A stretch of DNA of 28,742 nt from a virus. The position numbers and the translations under genes are program-made. Positions within the stretch are counted from its first letter, which is position 1. Each line of letters begins with the position of its first letter. Shown here piece by piece: positions 16,675 through 24,077 of the stretch. The stretch spans positions 1 through 28,742 of IMG/VR virus record IMGVR_UViG_3300019935_000055; one strand, given 5' to 3'. Under the pieces are notes generated by a model that was not told where the DNA came from, did not search any database, and saw only the letters and a list, made by a program, of their open reading frames with translations.

Positions 16675-17583
16675 TTATAGGAAAAAATCGGCATTGTCAT
16701 CAGGTTTGTTCTGCCCCGACTCTTTTACGCCTTTCTGCAAAAATGCTGACAAAGCGTCTTGCACAGTTTTGAGTACTTCTGCTTGCAAGTCTTCGCTAAT
16801 TGTGTCATCAGCAACTTTTCCACCGTCGGGCGCATCATCTCCCACGCCTTTTTTAATATCACCTTTAACATCTTTTTGCCCCTTCTCCAGCTTATCAATT
16901 CGCCCTGTAAGCTCTTGAACAGCTTTTAAAATTTTATCTTCTTTTGTTTCAACTTTCGGGGCACTTTTTTCTAATGTCCCTAGTCGTTGAGAAATGCCCT
17001 CGAGTGCTGTTTTTAGCTCTGCGTCCATTTGATCACCATTTGTTTTATCTTTTTCAAAAAAAAGACTTTTAAGTCTTTCAACAACATTAATTTCATTTTC
17101 TTTATGTTCTTTTACAGGCTGTACAGTTGCCTCACCTGCCAAGCTTAACCCCGTTAGATCGCCTTTTTTTACGCTCTCCCACAGTTCATTTTTATAAACT
17201 TGAACACCCACAGCCCACGCACCCACGTATTCGGAAAAAAGCGGATCGCCTTTCCTCACAATCCAACTTTCAACCACAGAAGCATCTATAGGCATAAAAT
17301 TATGTTCTTTATCAACCACATCACCTTGCATTTGCTCACGAGAAAAACGCTCTTGAGCTTTTAAAATTTCAGCTTCGTCTGTGTAATCCCCCTGTTTATC
17401 AACAACATTGGGAGTATAGACAATCCCATAAATTCGTTTTAATTCTTCATTTTTCTGCACATGCAGTAGCTCTTGAGCGTGCGCCGCATTCTCATTTTTT
17501 AACAACCAACCTAAACCAGTAGCGGGTTTTCTAACCAAGCTGATAAATTTTACATTTAGGTTTGTGAGCTTTCGGCGTTTCAT
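16675..17583 (-). CDS. XkdF-like prohead protease fused to a scaffold region
   Basis: 302 residues from the ATG at 17583 (MKRRKLTNLNVKFIS). An upstream start at 17673 would add a poorly conserved Phe-rich leader and consume the divergent promoter region, so I reject it. Residues about 20-155 match the XkdF phage serine-protease family (RIYGIVYTPNVVDKQGDYT, VVDKEHN with H94, GAWAVGVQVYKNELWESVKK, GLSLAGE with S147). After about 190 it is coiled-coil and acidic, as in scaffolding proteins. It directs procapsid assembly and maturation. Confidence 0.82.
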   Translation of the reverse strand: MKRRKLTNLNVKFISLVRKPATGLGWLLKNENAAHAQELLHVQKNEELKRIYGIVYTPNVVDKQGDYTDEAEILKAQERFSREQMQGDVVDKEHNFMPIDASVVESWIVRKGDPLFSEYVGAWAVGVQVYKNELWESVKKGDLTGLSLAGEATVQPVKEHKENEINVVERLKSLFFEKDKTNGDQMDAELKTALEGISQRLGTLEKSAPKVETKEDKILKAVQELTGRIDKLEKGQKDVKGDIKKGVGDDAPDGGKVADDTISEDLQAEVLKTVQDALSAFLQKGVKESGQNKPDDNADFFL

Positions 17584-17748
17584 AAAAATAACTGTCCAAA
17601 AAAATGCATAAAGAAAATAGACGCTTTTTACACTATTACAATTTTCAAAGAAAAACAACAAAAATGCGTCCATATATGGAAAACATGAAAAAAAAGTTTA
17701 AAAAATAAGTTAAACTATAAAAAGACAGCACATTAAAAGGAATGTAAA
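17584..17748. promoter_or_regulatory. Divergent late promoter region
   Basis: 165 bases separate the leftward protease/capsid operon from the rightward portal/terminase operon. It is very AT-rich and contains the 12-base perfect palindrome TCCATATATGGA at 17669-17680. Promoter boxes are weak and ambiguous by eye, as expected if an activator is needed. An AAAAGGA Shine-Dalgarno sequence precedes the portal start. Both late operons must begin here. Confidence 0.5.
17669..17680. promoter_or_regulatory. 12-base palindrome, candidate operator
   Basis: Perfectly self-complementary TCCATATATGGA in the middle of the divergent gap. Candidate binding site for a late activator or repressor controlling both directions. 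A short AT-rich palindrome can also arise by chance. Confidence 0.35.
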
Positions 17749-18915
17749 TTGTTTAATCTATTCGATAAAAAGAAAAAAGAGACGCAAAATGACAGCGGCG
17801 TATTTTCCATACAAAAGGAATCAATCGATGTAGGCGTAAATATTGATGATGGCATAGAATACCCCGTGTCAAATTTTTCCCTATATAGCCTGTATGATAT
17901 GAGTGTTGAGCACAGCCGATGCTGTCAAATCAAAGCAGAGGGGAGCACTGGAGGCGGGTTTGATACTGAAAAAGACAGCCAACTTTTAGAGCTTGAAAGA
18001 CTAAGTCACACAGATCTGAATGCGGCATCACTGGACTATCAGGTTTATGGTAATGCTTATTTTGAAGTCGTAAAAGCACCAAGGGGGCAAATATTAAAAA
18101 TAAGACACTTGCCCGCACTTACAATGTATAGACACAGAAATGCAAAAGACTTTATACAACTTACATTTACACCAGACGGTAATGAAATAAAAACAGTTAT
18201 AGAGGGAGAGTATATTATACATTTACGTACTCCTTGCCCTTTGGGTTCTTTTTACAGTAAGCCATCTTGGTATGCATCGCATTTATTATGTGAGCTTGCC
18301 CACAAGGCAATGGAATATAATATAAAATTCATGGAGAACAATGCCCGCCCTGAATTTGCAATTATGACCAAGGGGAGTCCATTAAACCGCGCACAAAAAA
18401 ACAACATCATTGATTTTTTTAAACCATTTCGCGGGGTGAAAAATGCGGGCAAAGCATTGTATTTACACCAGCATGATACAGAGGGGGGGATTGAATTTAA
18501 GGACTTATCAAAAAATGAGCAAGGCAGCTTTTTAAAAGTACTGGACGCTGTCCGCGACCGCGTACCCATAGCGCATGGTGTACCCCCTCGTATGCTGGGA
18601 ATTATTGCGGCGGGTTCGCTTGGTGGTGGTAGCGAGGTTATAGGGCAAATGCACACATTCGAGCAACTCACATTAAACCCCATAAAGCGGCAATTACTTG
18701 CCCAATTAGGCGACGTTTTCAGTAGCTTAAAAATTAAGCCCCAAGACGTAAAATTTAAGCCTATTGACCTAACCCCGCCTGATAACAGTCAACTTTCTCA
18801 GAATGTACAAACTGGAATATTAACACAAGAAGAAGCCCGCGAAATGCTTAATAAATCGCAACCATCAAATGATATTTATGATGAGATTATAGCTAAATTC
18901 ATGGGGGGCTTTTAA
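17749..18915 (+). CDS. Portal protein, PBSX/P2 family
   Basis: 388 residues starting at TTG with AAAAGGA about eight bases upstream; no in-frame ATG gives a sensible start. Residues include YGNAYFEVVKAPRGQILKIR, the hallmark IAHGVPPRMLGIIAAG, and a C-terminal segment TGILTQEEAREML, all typical of the PBSX/P2-Q family of portals. It forms the dodecameric ring through which DNA is packaged and ejected. The terminase gene follows after one base. Confidence 0.88.
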   Translation: MFNLFDKKKKETQNDSGVFSIQKESIDVGVNIDDGIEYPVSNFSLYSLYDMSVEHSRCCQIKAEGSTGGGFDTEKDSQLLELERLSHTDLNAASLDYQVYGNAYFEVVKAPRGQILKIRHLPALTMYRHRNAKDFIQLTFTPDGNEIKTVIEGEYIIHLRTPCPLGSFYSKPSWYASHLLCELAHKAMEYNIKFMENNARPEFAIMTKGSPLNRAQKNNIIDFFKPFRGVKNAGKALYLHQHDTEGGIEFKDLSKNEQGSFLKVLDAVRDRVPIAHGVPPRMLGIIAAGSLGGGSEVIGQMHTFEQLTLNPIKRQLLAQLGDVFSSLKIKPQDVKFKPIDLTPPDNSQLSQNVQTGILTQEEAREMLNKSQPSNDIYDEIIAKFMGGF

Positions 18916-18916
18916 T

Positions 18917-20485
18917 ATGCCCATGAAATACACGCAAGCACAAAAGGCATATGTAGAGGAGAAGCTATTAAAAGGCTCTACAGTAAAGGAAATTTCAGAA
19001 GACACAGGGATAACAGAGCGCACAATCAGAACTTGGTATAAGGCAAAACACATCAAGGGTTTACAAGAAAACAGGCAGCAAACAATAATAAATCTTGAAA
19101 AGCGAATAAAAGAGCTATCAGGGAAGAAAGGGGGGGATTCTGCAAAAGACTTGGCAATGCTCACAAACTCACTAAAAAGAATACAGACAACAACAATAAA
19201 AGCCCGCCCTGTCCCTGTTGTTCAAAAGTCGATAAACGAGGACATATTAAAAAGAGTTTTAGCACCTGAGTATGGTTTATATAAATATCAATCGGATTAT
19301 ATCAAATCAGATTCCCGTTTTAATATTGTCAACAAAAGTAGACAAATCGGCTTTACATGGGTTGTTGCACTAAAGGCACTTATAAAAGCAGTAAGTGGCA
19401 GAAAACAGAATGTATTAAGTGCAAGTGAGCGACAGGCAAATATTGTCAAAAAATACATTTTAGATCATGCAAAACGACTAAACATTGACGTAAAAAAACA
19501 AGAAAACGGCTTAAGCGTTGGCGGCGTAGATATAAATATCCTCCCCTGCAATATTATTACAATTCAAGGGCTTGTAGGGGATATTATACTTGATGAATTT
19601 GCATGGGCTAGGAGGCAAAAGGAATTATTTAATGCAATTGTCCCAGCTATTACGACGTGTAATGGGACAATTGACATTATCAGCACGCCAAGCGTGGCGG
19701 GGAATTTCTTCTATGAGATCATGACAAATCAAAGGGGAAAATACGACAGCTACGAAAGACACACTATCACTATATTGGACGCAATAGATCAAGGTTTGCC
19801 GATTTCCGATAAAGAGCTGGTAGAACTAAAAAGCCTTTTTGATTCAAGTAGCTGGGATATGTTGTACATGTGTGCATGGGCAATGGATGGAGATGCATTA
19901 TTAAGCTGGGACTTATTGCAAAGTGCTGCAACATTGGAGGCAGAAAATACCTTATACACAAAAAATATTTGTTTCCTAGGTGTGGATGTTGGGCGTAAAA
20001 ATGACCTTTCCGCCTTTGCGCTTGTTGAACAACTAAAAGTGGACAAATTCGCGTTAAAATTCATAAAAACATATAAAAATATAAGGTTTGAAAAGCAAGA
20101 GGAAAAAATACAAGAGCTTATGCATAAGTATAATGTATATAGCGCAAATATAGACAAAACAGGCATAGGTATGCAGCTTGCGGAAAGCCTAGAAAACAAC
20201 TATGACAACGTGCAGGGGCGACATTTTACACTCAAGTTTAAGCAACGTTTAGCAAAGAACTTATTATTTATGCTAGAACGTGGAATGCTCGCACTACCTA
20301 GCGATAGTTTTTTATTATCTAAACTCCACAGCGTCAAGAAAAAAGCCACACCATCGGGAAAAGACATAACCTATGATGCGGATCGTGACAGTCAGGGACA
20401 TGGGGATGAATTTTGGGCGTTGGCGTTGGCTGTCGATAATTTAGCCAGTGAGGGCGCATTGTGCGAAGCTGAAATTTTAGGCTAA
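18917..20485 (+). CDS. Terminase large subunit with N-terminal HTH
   Basis: 522 residues. An N-terminal helix-turn-helix at about 17-43 (KEISEDTGITERTIRTWYKA) suggests fused DNA recognition, as in P2 gpP. ATPase: a deviant Walker A, KSRQIGFT, at 140-147 and Walker B, DIILDEFAW, at about 222-230. Nuclease: GVDVGRKND with D357, NIDKTG with D413, HGDEFWALALA with D497. The nuclease block resembles Mu gp28-type terminases. No separate small terminase gene is seen. The HTH may take its role, but that is inferred. Confidence 0.88.
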   Translation: MPMKYTQAQKAYVEEKLLKGSTVKEISEDTGITERTIRTWYKAKHIKGLQENRQQTIINLEKRIKELSGKKGGDSAKDLAMLTNSLKRIQTTTIKARPVPVVQKSINEDILKRVLAPEYGLYKYQSDYIKSDSRFNIVNKSRQIGFTWVVALKALIKAVSGRKQNVLSASERQANIVKKYILDHAKRLNIDVKKQENGLSVGGVDINILPCNIITIQGLVGDIILDEFAWARRQKELFNAIVPAITTCNGTIDIISTPSVAGNFFYEIMTNQRGKYDSYERHTITILDAIDQGLPISDKELVELKSLFDSSSWDMLYMCAWAMDGDALLSWDLLQSAATLEAENTLYTKNICFLGVDVGRKNDLSAFALVEQLKVDKFALKFIKTYKNIRFEKQEEKIQELMHKYNVYSANIDKTGIGMQLAESLENNYDNVQGRHFTLKFKQRLAKNLLFMLERGMLALPSDSFLLSKLHSVKKKATPSGKDITYDADRDSQGHGDEFWALALAVDNLASEGALCEAEILG

Positions 20486-20501
20486 AGAGAAAAGGAATAA
20501 C

Positions 20502-20918
20502 ATGGCAAAGAAAACAATAAACATGCATAAAATCGCCCTGCTGGTGGGCGCAAAACTTGTGGAAGTAACAACAAGACAGGAAAATATACCATTCCAAACT
20601 GGAGACCTTAGAAAATCTATAACGTTCCAAACTGAGCAACAGGGGAATACTAGCGTTATAGTTGTGGGTAGTAATTTACCTTACGCACGCGCTGTGCACG
20701 ACGGACGACCCGCGTTAACCATCTACGCTAAAAATGGGGGGGCGTTATTTTGGGCGGGGGCGGCGCATCCTGTAAAGAAAGTACAGCAGCCTGCGCGTCC
20801 CGCCAACCCATTTATAACGCGATCAATTGACATTATGCAACGTGAAGGACTGCAATTTGTGGCAAAAGAAGTGCGTAAACAAGTGGAAAAGTCTATAAAA
20901 GACAGAATGAAAGATTAG
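20502..20918 (+). CDS. HK97-gp10-like/virion morphogenesis protein
   Basis: 138 residues with AAAAGGA before the ATG. The motifs TGDLRKSI, SNLPYARAVHDG and LFWAGAAHPVKKVQQPARP followed by ANPFI match the HK97 gp10 head-tail joining family in the usual order. It acts in tail attachment or neck completion. It ends exactly where the opposing DciA-like gene ends, with no base and no terminator between them. Confidence 0.82.
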   Translation: MAKKTINMHKIALLVGAKLVEVTTRQENIPFQTGDLRKSITFQTEQQGNTSVIVVGSNLPYARAVHDGRPALTIYAKNGGALFWAGAAHPVKKVQQPARPANPFITRSIDIMQREGLQFVAKEVRKQVEKSIKDRMKD

Positions 20919-21377
20919 TTACAGGCTATTAAGTAAACGCTCTAAACGAGCGCGTATTGCTTCATTTTTAACACTTGCGGCGGTATTGAGTGCATCTGCT
21001 TTTGTGGCGGATGTTGGTGGGATCGGCTTTGGTTTTAAAGGTGCAGTATATTTAGGGGCGTTTTCCAATTCATGCATTTTTAAGCTCTTGACTATTTTAA
21101 TGCTTTTCAGGCTTGCATATTTACTATTTTTTCTTAACTCCTTTTCAAGCTGAGGAATAATAAAACGCAGTCGTGTATATATAGCATTATTATCTGTACA
21201 CAGTATAAAAACTTTATTTTTTGCCCCCTGCATATGCACTTGATTAGCTATTTTCTCACTCATTATGCGAGCTATAACGCCGCGCACGTCTTGCAAATAT
21301 TCTGCGTAAACCTTTGCTAAGCCCATAACGCGCATTATTTTTGCGTCCTGACCTAGGGAATCATTTATATTTTTCAT
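20919..21377 (-). CDS. DUF721/DciA-like protein
   Basis: 152 residues. Residues 54-98 (KVFILCTDNNAIYTRLRFII then PQLEKELRKNSKYASLKSIK) match the DUF721/DciA core: a buried strand, a short helix with RLRF, then a strand after a helical turn. A Pro-rich linker leads to PPTSATKADALNTAASVKNE and a final Arg/Leu helix, which fits the conserved C-terminal patch of gammaproteobacterial DciA. DciA loads the replicative helicase DnaB in most bacteria. The gene overlaps the minor head gene by four bases (ATGA) and is the last of the leftward early transcript. Family call by eye; phage helicase loading is inferred. Confidence 0.65.
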   Translation of the reverse strand: MKNINDSLGQDAKIMRVMGLAKVYAEYLQDVRGVIARIMSEKIANQVHMQGAKNKVFILCTDNNAIYTRLRFIIPQLEKELRKNSKYASLKSIKIVKSLKMHELENAPKYTAPLKPKPIPPTSATKADALNTAASVKNEAIRARLERLLNSL

Positions 21378-22228
21378 GATTCAGCAACCGTGACAGTTCT
21401 ACACTTAAAATGATAGGGAGGCAAGCCCACATTATCGCCGCGCTCTAATGCCTCATTTAATTCTTTTTCGTCTTTAAACATGCGCCAAGCGGCGTTACTT
21501 GCGGGCATATTCCTTTGCTCTATGGCTTTTAAATAGTCTTTCTTTTGCTTACTAAGTGCACTAACAGCTATTACTGTATCATGCATTTTTCGGCAAATAT
21601 CCGTCGTTGTTTCGCTCAAATGTGCACGAATGCGGACGCTCTCAATTTCTGCATCCTCATAGGCGGCAACACGCCCCAATTCCCGCGTTTTAGTAGCGGT
21701 ATGGTCTGCAAGCATAGTCCAATAATGTTGCCCCCTGTTACCTAAGCCCGCAAAATCATTGGCGAACCTTTCCGCTAGTTGCGCACGTGTCATGCCTTTT
21801 TCAAAATAATCTTCTAACGCCTTATCAAACAAGTTTTTAGTGTATGAATTCCAGCTATTCCCCACCCAATACATAGACCCTTTTTGTATAATATTCAGCG
21901 CATGGCGATCCGCTTTATTAAAACCAATATCCACATCATTATGCATTTCTTCAAGCGGGAGAGCGGATTGTTTAGCCTCCTTATATAACCCCTCTGTTAA
22001 CCTTAAAACGGACTTAAATAAAAGCCGCTGCATTGCTTTTTTACCCATCGCTTTTTCAAGTACAAGCAATATACTGTCTTTTTCTGAGCTTGTTACTTTT
22101 TTATTCTCGTCTTTCTTCTTTTTTAAATAACCTAGCACCCCGCGCAACGCTGACTGATGCGCCGACCCGTGCGCACGGGTGTAGGCTTGCTTTAGTAATT
22201 CCTCAAATTGTTCTGTTGTCATTTTCAT
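21374..22228 (-). CDS. Minor head protein, SPP1-gp7/Mu-F-like
   Basis: 284 residues. The central TATKTRELGRVAAYEDAEIE, the later HLSETTTDICRKMHD and the C-terminal LPPYHFKCRTVTV match the SPP1 gp7/Mu F head-morphogenesis family. The N-terminal half is helical. The protein joins the procapsid interior near the portal. It is coded on the strand opposite to portal and terminase, coupled to the zinc-ribbon gene (ATGA) and to the DciA-like gene (ATGA), so it is transcribed with the early/middle genes and not with the other head genes. Confidence 0.8.
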   Translation of the reverse strand: MKMTTEQFEELLKQAYTRAHGSAHQSALRGVLGYLKKKKDENKKVTSSEKDSILLVLEKAMGKKAMQRLLFKSVLRLTEGLYKEAKQSALPLEEMHNDVDIGFNKADRHALNIIQKGSMYWVGNSWNSYTKNLFDKALEDYFEKGMTRAQLAERFANDFAGLGNRGQHYWTMLADHTATKTRELGRVAAYEDAEIESVRIRAHLSETTTDICRKMHDTVIAVSALSKQKKDYLKAIEQRNMPASNAAWRMFKDEKELNEALERGDNVGLPPYHFKCRTVTVAES

Positions 22229-22434
22229 AAAAATAAATCCAGTTGATCACTGTCTGCTTTTTTCACTTCTTCACCCACAGACTTATAAAATAACTCCAAA
22301 CCAATTGTTAAAAATTTATATCCACATTGCTTGCATTCTCTATAACGTAATACAGTATTTTTATACTGGACTGGAGAGAGTCGCGTGGCATACACATATG
22401 TATTATTACTCCGACAGTTTTTACATTCTGACAT
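22225..22434 (-). CDS. Zinc-ribbon protein, possible late regulator
   Basis: 69 residues with two CxxC knuckles (C4-C7 CKNC; C34-C37 CKQC) separated by 26 residues, giving a four-Cys zinc ribbon, followed by LTIGLELFYKS and an acidic tail. AAAGGGG lies before the ATG. Size resembles Ogr/Delta-type late activators of P2-like phages and Mu Com, but the spacing is not a clear match to either. Between GemA and the minor head gene; a regulatory role is plausible. Confidence 0.7.
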   Translation of the reverse strand: MSECKNCRSNNTYVYATRLSPVQYKNTVLRYRECKQCGYKFLTIGLELFYKSVGEEVKKADSDQLDLFL

Positions 22435-22438
22435 GTGA

Positions 22439-22849
22439 CTATTCCCCTTTTTCTTTGTTATATTTTTGCCAGTTTATTAAGCCTGTTATGACATCGCTTG
22501 CTTGTCTATTTGTAAGCCATGCAACATTATCAATATTTACTGTACGCTTCACAAAAGCCTTGAATTGTGGGCTATCCATACCATCAGACCACCCCATGCC
22601 AATGCATAAATCTTTTATATAGTTTTTTTGCCATTGGGTAGGTTTATTTTTATTCTTTTCTTTTACAAGTAAGTCTATATATTCACATATATTTATAAGC
22701 GTTTTTTCTGTTGCTGATTTACAGCTATTTATAGCCCATTTGGATAAAATACCTCTATATTGTTCATCGGATAAATTTGCCTGTTTTTTTAAAATATGCA
22801 CTTTTGCTAATAATTTCTGTCTTTTATCTTTTGCCATTTTTGCCACCAT
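22439..22849 (-). CDS. GemA-like (Mu gp16, DUF1018) protein
   Basis: 136 residues from the ATG at 22849; an ATG at 22837 (MAKDKRQKLL), preceded by GGTGG, is an equally good start. LLAKVHILKKQANLSDEQYR followed by GILSKWAINSCKSATE and TQWQKNYIKDLCIGMGWSDG matches the GemA/gp16 family of Mu-like phages. GemA affects host gene expression and DNA topology in Mu. It lies directly after an intrinsic terminator, so it may be expressed from its own promoter or by readthrough. Confidence 0.8.
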   Translation of the reverse strand: MVAKMAKDKRQKLLAKVHILKKQANLSDEQYRGILSKWAINSCKSATEKTLINICEYIDLLVKEKNKNKPTQWQKNYIKDLCIGMGWSDGMDSPQFKAFVKRTVNIDNVAWLTNRQASDVITGLINWQKYNKEKGE

Positions 22850-22857
22850 ATGATCAA

Positions 22858-22881
22858 AAAAAGGGCTTTCATGCCCTTTTT
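22858..22881 (-). terminator. Intrinsic terminator upstream of gemA
   Basis: Stem AAAAAGGGC/GCCCTTTTT with a six-base loop (ATGAAA on the minus strand) and a run of Ts, between the zinc-ribbon gene at 22888 and the GemA-like gene. It works for minus-strand transcripts and, by symmetry, could also work in the plus direction. Confidence 0.8.
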
Positions 22882-22887
22882 ATTTAA

Positions 22888-23172
22888 TTATTTTTTTAAC
22901 GAATGTCTAGCCACCAACTCTTTAAGCTCAGAAAAAAGGGGGGAGTGTTCCGTGCACTCTTGTTTTTCCACATCGTAATAAAAAAAACCTTCTTCACTTT
23001 GCTCTATTTTAAAATCTGTTGTTACAAATAGAGAGCAGGCATTGCAAAAACTTACATCCACCATTCGCCCACTATCGCTATATAGCGGGCTATTATTAAA
23101 TCTTTCCGCGTAAGTTATAACATAGTTACAAACTGGACAATGCACACGAATGGGCGGCTTTATACTACACAT
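22888..23172 (-). CDS. Zinc-ribbon-like early protein
   Basis: 94 residues with two CxxC knuckles (C12-C15 CPVC; C43-C46 CNAC) and a basic C-terminus (ARHSLKK). It starts eight bases inside the upstream gene. A four-Cys zinc ribbon in a phage early region suggests DNA or RNA polymerase contact, but it is not clearly Ogr or Delta. The terminator at 22858-22881 follows its stop. Confidence 0.65.
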   Translation of the reverse strand: MCSIKPPIRVHCPVCNYVITYAERFNNSPLYSDSGRMVDVSFCNACSLFVTTDFKIEQSEEGFFYYDVEKQECTEHSPLFSELKELVARHSLKK

Positions 23173-23635
23173 TCAAATTATCCTTATATTGCTGCATTCT
23201 TTTTGTCTCATTCTCAAAATTTAACAGCAATTTTTGTTGCTCTTCCAACTGTGCAAGCATTCGCCATTTTACGTAAATTCTCCGCATCACATAGTACTCC
23301 CAAGCCTCTTGCTTTGTTGTAAAAACACCTGAAACAAAAGGGGTTGACTCAGTAAAAACAGTGATTACTTTTTTTGCTAACTCTCCATTTTTATCGAGAC
23401 AAACAAAATGACTTTTAGACAATAATTGCATTCTCTTAAAAAGCTGAGTGCTTGGTTTATTTTTACGTATTTTCAGCGATTCGCAATGGTTTGATCTGAC
23501 GTACACGCGCTGTGGTTTTATATGCCGTCTAGGCTTCACAAAGCAAGATGCCCCACTCCCTTGATGATAGTCGGATATATATAAATACTGTCCGTCAAGT
23601 TTGCCCGACCTAACATCATTTAAATCAACTTCCAT
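23165..23635 (-). CDS. Hypothetical early protein
   Basis: 156 residues from the ATG at 23635 (MEVDLNDVRSGKLDG), which has GGGGTG at a good distance. A longer frame to 23686 would start inside the terminator hairpin and is rejected. Rich in Lys/Arg (KPRRHIKPQRVYVRSNH), with a Gln/Glu-rich C-terminal helix. Not recognised; position suggests an early host-takeover or regulatory protein. Confidence 0.65.
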   Translation of the reverse strand: MEVDLNDVRSGKLDGQYLYISDYHQGSGASCFVKPRRHIKPQRVYVRSNHCESLKIRKNKPSTQLFKRMQLLSKSHFVCLDKNGELAKKVITVFTESTPFVSGVFTTKQEAWEYYVMRRIYVKWRMLAQLEEQQKLLLNFENETKRMQQYKDNLNV

Positions 23636-23647
23636 AAACCACACCCC

Positions 23648-23674
23648 AAAAGCAAAGCAGCCCGAAAGGGCTGC
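23648..23674 (-). terminator. Intrinsic terminator after the CPRC protein
   Basis: Perfect GCAGCCC-TTTC-GGGCTGC hairpin on the minus strand (23657-23674), followed by a T-rich tract (TTTGCTTTT). It stands after the stop at 23687 and before the start at 23635. The compact GC stem with tetraloop is a textbook Rho-independent terminator. Confidence 0.85.
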
Positions 23675-23686
23675 AAACAGTGTCAA

Positions 23687-24001
23687 TTAGCTAATGCTTT
23701 TAAAAACATTCTCTTTATAATCAAACTCTGCTACGACGTTTTCACCCCCGTGATGAGCCATAAAAGTGTATGCTGCTCTTTCTACAGCGTGCCACAGCTC
23801 CCAGTTTGTCCCATCACTTGTCTCAAAAGCAATATCATCTGTAGGACTCATGTCCCCGCTTATTAAAAAAAGTGGGGCATTTTTTGGGGCTTTCTCGCTA
23901 TATTCAAGACGAACAGGAATAACGTCTGCAATAATAAGTCCCGCCTCATGTCGAAGGGCTGGCATAAGACAACGCGGGCAATTTTTAGGTAAATGATTCA
24001 T
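23687..24001 (-). CDS. Hypothetical early protein with a CPRC motif
   Basis: 104 residues from the ATG at 24001, which has AAAAGGTG at eight bases; a GTG at 24010 gives three more residues. One CPRC motif near the N-terminus and no second pair, so a metal site is doubtful. The middle has YSEKAPKNAPLFLISGDMSP and WELWHAVERAAYTFMAHHGG. No family recognised. It follows a 67-base gap with a 10-bp hairpin. Confidence 0.6.
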   Translation of the reverse strand: MNHLPKNCPRCLMPALRHEAGLIIADVIPVRLEYSEKAPKNAPLFLISGDMSPTDDIAFETSDGTNWELWHAVERAAYTFMAHHGGENVVAEFDYKENVFKSIS

Positions 24002-24040
24002 TTTAAACACCTTTTTATGTGTTAAATTCTAGTGTTAGGT

Positions 24041-24067
24041 TTGCGCTTATTATCTATATAAGCGCAA
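24041..24067. repeat. 10-bp perfect inverted repeat in the gap after gam
   Basis: TTGCGCTTAT and ATAAGCGCAA flank a seven-base AT loop between the Gam-like gene and the CPRC gene. No T-run follows on the minus strand, so it is not a classic terminator; it could be an operator or an mRNA processing or stability hairpin. Confidence 0.55.
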
Positions 24068-24077
24068 TAAGTATAAT

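Noticed and set aside
17584-17673. Upstream start for the protease/scaffold gene
   Set aside because: The added leader is Phe-rich and unlike the family, and it would run through the divergent promoter gap and its palindrome.
21841-21851. TGTATGAATTC, resembling an operator half-site
   Set aside because: Only a half-match, inside the minor head gene and without a partner arm.
23636-23686. Extended start of the 156-residue early gene
   Set aside because: It would place the first codons in an intrinsic terminator, while the ATG at 23635 has a good Shine-Dalgarno sequence.
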